The notes under the pieces are model-generated. The model saw only the letters and a list, made by a program, of their open reading frames with translations. It made no database searches and was not told the DNA's origin. A stretch of DNA of 7,955 nt from Holophagaceae bacterium UBA1801 (GTDB lineage: Bacteria; Acidobacteriota; Holophagae; Holophagales; Holophagaceae), in contig DCFP01000156.1 of assembly GCA_002319925.1 (NCBI GenBank), positions 1 through 7,955 on the forward strand, in the 5' to 3' direction. The position numbers were made by a program, and so were the translations under genes. Below, one piece after another: positions 6,093 through 7,955 of the stretch. How positions within the stretch are numbered: position 1 is the first letter of the stretch; each line of letters starts with the position of its first letter.

Positions 6093-6144
6093 GTAAATCC
6101 TATCTAGTACCGGGCATTCTCCTGATTCAGCCGATCAGCCTTGC

Positions 6145-6810
6145 TTAATATCGGGATCCAAAAAAGGCGGTGCCGATGCGCACCTGATCGGAACCAGCCG
6201 CGATGGCCTCTTCGAGATCGTCGCTCATGCCCATGGAAAGCCGCAATGCCATGCCTAACCGCTGCTGCCATTCCTCCCGCAAGCGGGACAGATTCCCAAA
6301 GGCAGCCGCGTCGCCCGGAGGGGGAATGGCCATGAAACCTGCCAGCGTGAGGCGCGGAGTCCCTGCCAATGCTTGCACGATGGCTTCAATCCCGGATGCG
6401 GAACATCCGCCCATCTTGGTTTCCTCGCCCCATAGGTCCACCTGTAGCCAGACATGCCGCTCGAGGTTCAGTTCCTCCGCGAGGTGCGCCAGGCGCGCGG
6501 CCAGTTCGGGCCGGTCCAGGGTCATGATCTCCTGGAAATGTTCCAGGGCTGGCTTGGCCTTGTTCCGCTGGAGGGGGCCAATGAGCACGAAGCGAAGGTC
6601 CGGTAATTCCTGTGCCTTGGTGCTGCCTTCCTGGACGTAGTTCTCGCCGAAGGTCCGGAAGCCCAGCTCCGCCGCGGATCGGATGAGCGAGGACGGCTGC
6701 CGTTTCGAGACGGGCAGCAGTTCCACGGAACGAACCTCGCGGCCATGGGTCTCGCAGGCCTGGCGGATGCGCTCCTGGAGCGCCTGGACCCGATCCGCCA
6801 GCAGGTTCAT
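6145..6810 (-). CDS. yggS: Pyridoxal phosphate homeostasis protein, YggS/PLPBP family
   Basis: This family binds pyridoxal 5'-phosphate in the cytosol and keeps free PLP and amino/keto acid pools in balance; no enzymatic activity is established for it. The 221-residue product is of family length and is a single alanine-racemase-like TIM barrel. Visible signatures: ELLPVSKRQP with the PLP Schiff-base Lys36 (Lys36 in E. coli too), FGENYVQE, FVLIGPLQRNKAK, GEETKMGG, LAGFMAIPPPG, LSMGMSDD and GSDQVRIGTAFFG with the phosphate-binding region. The usual His of HFIGxLQxNK is Val here. The ATG overlaps the stop of the zinc-ribbon gene (ATGA), and no clear Shine-Dalgarno is present, so it is likely coupled to that gene. 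The common neighbours proC or yggT are absent. Confidence 0.95.
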   Translation of the reverse strand: MNLLADRVQALQERIRQACETHGREVRSVELLPVSKRQPSSLIRSAAELGFRTFGENYVQEGSTKAQELPDLRFVLIGPLQRNKAKPALEHFQEIMTLDRPELAARLAHLAEELNLERHVWLQVDLWGEETKMGGCSASGIEAIVQALAGTPRLTLAGFMAIPPPGDAAAFGNLSRLREEWQQRLGMALRLSMGMSDDLEEAIAAGSDQVRIGTAFFGSRY

Positions 6811-7511
6811 GAAGTTGTCGGGACGTAGAGAATCCGCTGGCAGGATTCGCAGTTCAGCGTCTTCTTCTCCCGCAACTGGGCCAGGAAAGGCCCACGCAGC
6901 TTGGTCCGGCAGCCGGTGCAGGTGCCGTTCTCGACGGCGACCACCGCGCGGCCATGGCGGCCCTGGATCAAGCGGTTGAAGCGGCCCAGCTCGATGGGTT
7001 CGAGCTTCGCTTCCAGTTCATGCTTGCGGTTCAGGGATGAGTCGCGGGCCTGGATCTGATTCTCATGCTCCGAAAGAAAGATCCGGTGGAGCTCGTCGAA
7101 TTCGGTCTGAGCCTTGTCCTTCAGTTCGGTCAATTCCGAGAGTTCCTTTTCGAGGACCTGGATCCGGCCTTCGAGGTCCTTCAGGGGCTTCGAAATAGCG
7201 GCCTTCTGGCGTTCCCGTTCATCCAGTTCCCGGATGGCCGCCGTGTATTGGATCTTCTGCGTCGACTGCTTCAGGGCTTGCCGTGCGAGATCCTCGAGCC
7301 GCTGGGCCAGTCCCAGCTCCCTGGAGAGTGAGGTCTGGCTGGTCTTGGCGTCCGTCAGTTCCTTCCCCATGATTTCAAGTTTCCTGGAATGTACCTTGAG
7401 ATCCGCGTCCAGCTTGGCCATTTCCGGCGGGAAGGCCGTCAAATCCCGCTGGATGGTGGAGAGATTGTCGTGGATGGCCTGAAGTTCGAGGAGTACGGGC
7501 AAGTGGCTCAT
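6807..7511 (-). CDS. Coiled-coil protein with C4 zinc ribbon (DUF164/CT398-HP0958 type)
   Basis: The 234-residue protein starts with SHLPVLLELQAIHDNLSTIQRDL and is almost wholly helical, with heptad-like coiled coil from about 7 to 180. It ends in a zinc ribbon with Cys198-x2-Cys201 and Cys221-x2-Cys224. This is the architecture of Chlamydia CT398 and Helicobacter HP0958 (FlgZ). HP0958 binds RNA and the sigma54 factor in flagellar control; the role in most bacteria is unknown, so I assign none. The ATG at 7511 is chosen because the family begins at this point. GAGGAG (7525-7530) lies 13 nt before it, rather far. The frame runs on to a GTG at 7610, but those 33 extra residues come from AT-rich control DNA and do not look like protein. 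Its stop overlaps the yggS start by 4 nt. Confidence 0.85.
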   Translation of the reverse strand: MSHLPVLLELQAIHDNLSTIQRDLTAFPPEMAKLDADLKVHSRKLEIMGKELTDAKTSQTSLSRELGLAQRLEDLARQALKQSTQKIQYTAAIRELDERERQKAAISKPLKDLEGRIQVLEKELSELTELKDKAQTEFDELHRIFLSEHENQIQARDSSLNRKHELEAKLEPIELGRFNRLIQGRHGRAVVAVENGTCTGCRTKLRGPFLAQLREKKTLNCESCQRILYVPTTS

Positions 7512-7642
7512 GGAATCCAGGATACTCCTCCATCTTCTGTTACGGGTGGAGAGAGAGCGGGCATCTGAGTGATGGAATTGTAACAGTAAAATATTATTAG
7601 TCGCAGACACTAAGATTATGAGAAAAGCCTATAGAAAATGGC

Positions 7643-7670
7643 TTGACAGGCACATGGGACGCGATACATT
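7643..7670 (+). promoter_or_regulatory. sigma70-type promoter of groES
   Basis: A perfect TTGACA (7643-7648) is followed after 16 nt by TACATT (7665-7670), four of six -10 bases. The -10 overlaps the first two bases of the CIRCE element, so bound HrcA would block polymerase directly. Confidence 0.75.
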
Positions 7671-7695
7671 AGCACTCGCTCACTATGAGTGCTAA
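7669..7695 (+). promoter_or_regulatory. CIRCE operator (HrcA binding site)
   Basis: TTAGCACTC (7669-7677), 9-nt spacer, GAGTGCTAA (7687-7695): an exact match to the CIRCE consensus with 9-9-9 geometry. In known systems HrcA binds it and represses groESL at normal temperature, and release follows heat stress. It overlaps the -10 box and start region of the groES promoter. hrcA itself is not in the window. Confidence 0.97.
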
Positions 7696-7724
7696 CAACC
7701 ATCCCCCCACGGGGTCTCTGACAT

Positions 7725-7730
7725 GGAGGA
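7725..7730 (+). promoter_or_regulatory. Ribosome binding site of groES
   Basis: GGAGGA sits 4 nt before the ATG at 7735 (GGAG core 6 nt before). It overlaps an in-frame ATG at 7723, which is therefore unlikely to be the start. Confidence 0.8.
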
Positions 7731-7734
7731 ATTC

Positions 7735-7955
7735 ATGAACATCACTCCCCTTTACGACCGCGTGGTGCTGAAGCGCCTGGAACCTGCCGAGACCATGAAG
7801 GGCGGCATCATCATCCCCGACACGGCCAAGGAGAAGCCACAGCGCGGCGAGGTGGTGAGCGTCGGCGACGACGCCCACCTGATCAAGGTGGCGGCGGGGG
7901 ACCGGGTGCTCCTCCCCAAGTACACCGGCACCGAGATCCGCGTCGACGCGCGCGC
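7735..7955 (+). CDS. groES: Co-chaperonin GroES, 3'-truncated by the window edge
   Basis: GroES forms the heptameric lid of the GroEL folding chamber in the cytosol. Seventy-three codons are visible: NITPLYDRVVLKRLEP (2-17), the mobile loop with the GroEL-contact motif GGIIIPDTAKEKP (23-35), RGEVVSVG (37-44) and GDRVLLPKYTGTEIRVD (55-71). Between Gly44 and Gly55-Asp56 there are 7 fewer residues than in E. coli GroES (Gly44 to Gly62-Asp63). This is where the roof beta-hairpin with Glu50 and Glu53 lies, so the lid probably has a shorter roof. The start follows E. coli (MNI) and a good Shine-Dalgarno. It is driven by a CIRCE-controlled promoter; groEL is expected to follow beyond the edge. Confidence 0.95.
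   Translation, partial: MNITPLYDRVVLKRLEPAETMKGGIIIPDTAKEKPQRGEVVSVGDDAHLIKVAAGDRVLLPKYTGTEIRVDAR

Larger units (their letters stand above)
5848..6144. other. Intergenic region between yggS end and the chemotaxis gene start
   Basis: About 300 nt without a supported gene. It holds the ribosome binding site and candidate promoter of the chemotaxis gene at its left, element D at its right, and a 10-nt perfect inverted repeat near its two ends (5880-5889 and 6131-6140). Nothing recognisable lies between about 5911 and 6020. Confidence 0.7.
7512..7734. other. Divergent control region between the zinc-ribbon gene and groES
   Basis: Clearly AT-rich from about 7576 to 7640, unlike the GC-rich surroundings. 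On the groES side it carries a promoter and CIRCE. On the other strand TACAAT (7582-7577) could be a -10 box for the zinc-ribbon gene, but I see no good -35 at the right distance. The A-rich stretch just before the groES -35 could act as an UP element. Confidence 0.6.

Noticed and set aside
7512..7610. N-terminal extension of the zinc-ribbon protein to a GTG at 7610
   Set aside because: The 33 extra residues come from AT-rich divergent control DNA and the family starts at the ATG at 7511.
7703..7714. Small CCCC/GGGG hairpin in the groES leader
   Set aside because: A 4-bp stem in GC-rich DNA is not distinguishable from chance, and CIRCE already explains the regulation.
7723..7734. In-frame upstream ATG for groES
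   Set aside because: This ATG overlaps the GGAGGA ribosome binding site, which serves the ATG at 7735; the family starts at MNI.

Overview
The window is GC-rich, gene-dense bacterial chromosome. It makes lipid A (fabZ, lpxA), so the host is Gram-negative. It has chemotaxis and an HD-GYP regulator, and it controls groES through a CIRCE operator. The CIRCE site, the HD-GYP subtype and the style of the intergenic repeats make me think of Acidobacteriota (Holophaga/Geothrix-like) or a deltaproteobacterial-type genome. That placement is inference from memory and only moderately secure.

Layout, left to right. (1) The 3' part of a GAF-type/HD-GYP protein (+), cut by the left edge. (2) A tight + strand operon fabZ-lpxA-era with 4-nt and 8-nt overlaps. 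(3) A CobB-like Sir2 deacylase (+). (4) A convergent methyl-accepting chemotaxis protein (-). (5) A - strand operon of a coiled-coil/zinc-ribbon protein and the PLP-homeostasis protein YggS, again with a 4-nt overlap. (6) A divergent control region with a sigma70-type promoter and a perfect CIRCE operator, then the start of groES (+), cut by the right edge.

The genes are ordinary housekeeping and signalling genes. FabZ and LpxA work on the same 3-hydroxyacyl-ACP pool at the fatty acid/lipid A branch. Era links this operon to 30S ribosome maturation. The most unusual signal is between the genes. Each of the four gaps that separate transcription units, other than the groES control region, holds one imperfect inverted repeat (elements A-D). 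Their arms are built of short degenerate words at a fixed 7, 9 or about 10 nt period. A, B and D share one design, and B and D even share the word CACCAAG. C has a 7-nt period and a GC hairpin core. I found no cas genes, transposase, tRNA or rRNA, and no clearly novel protein system.
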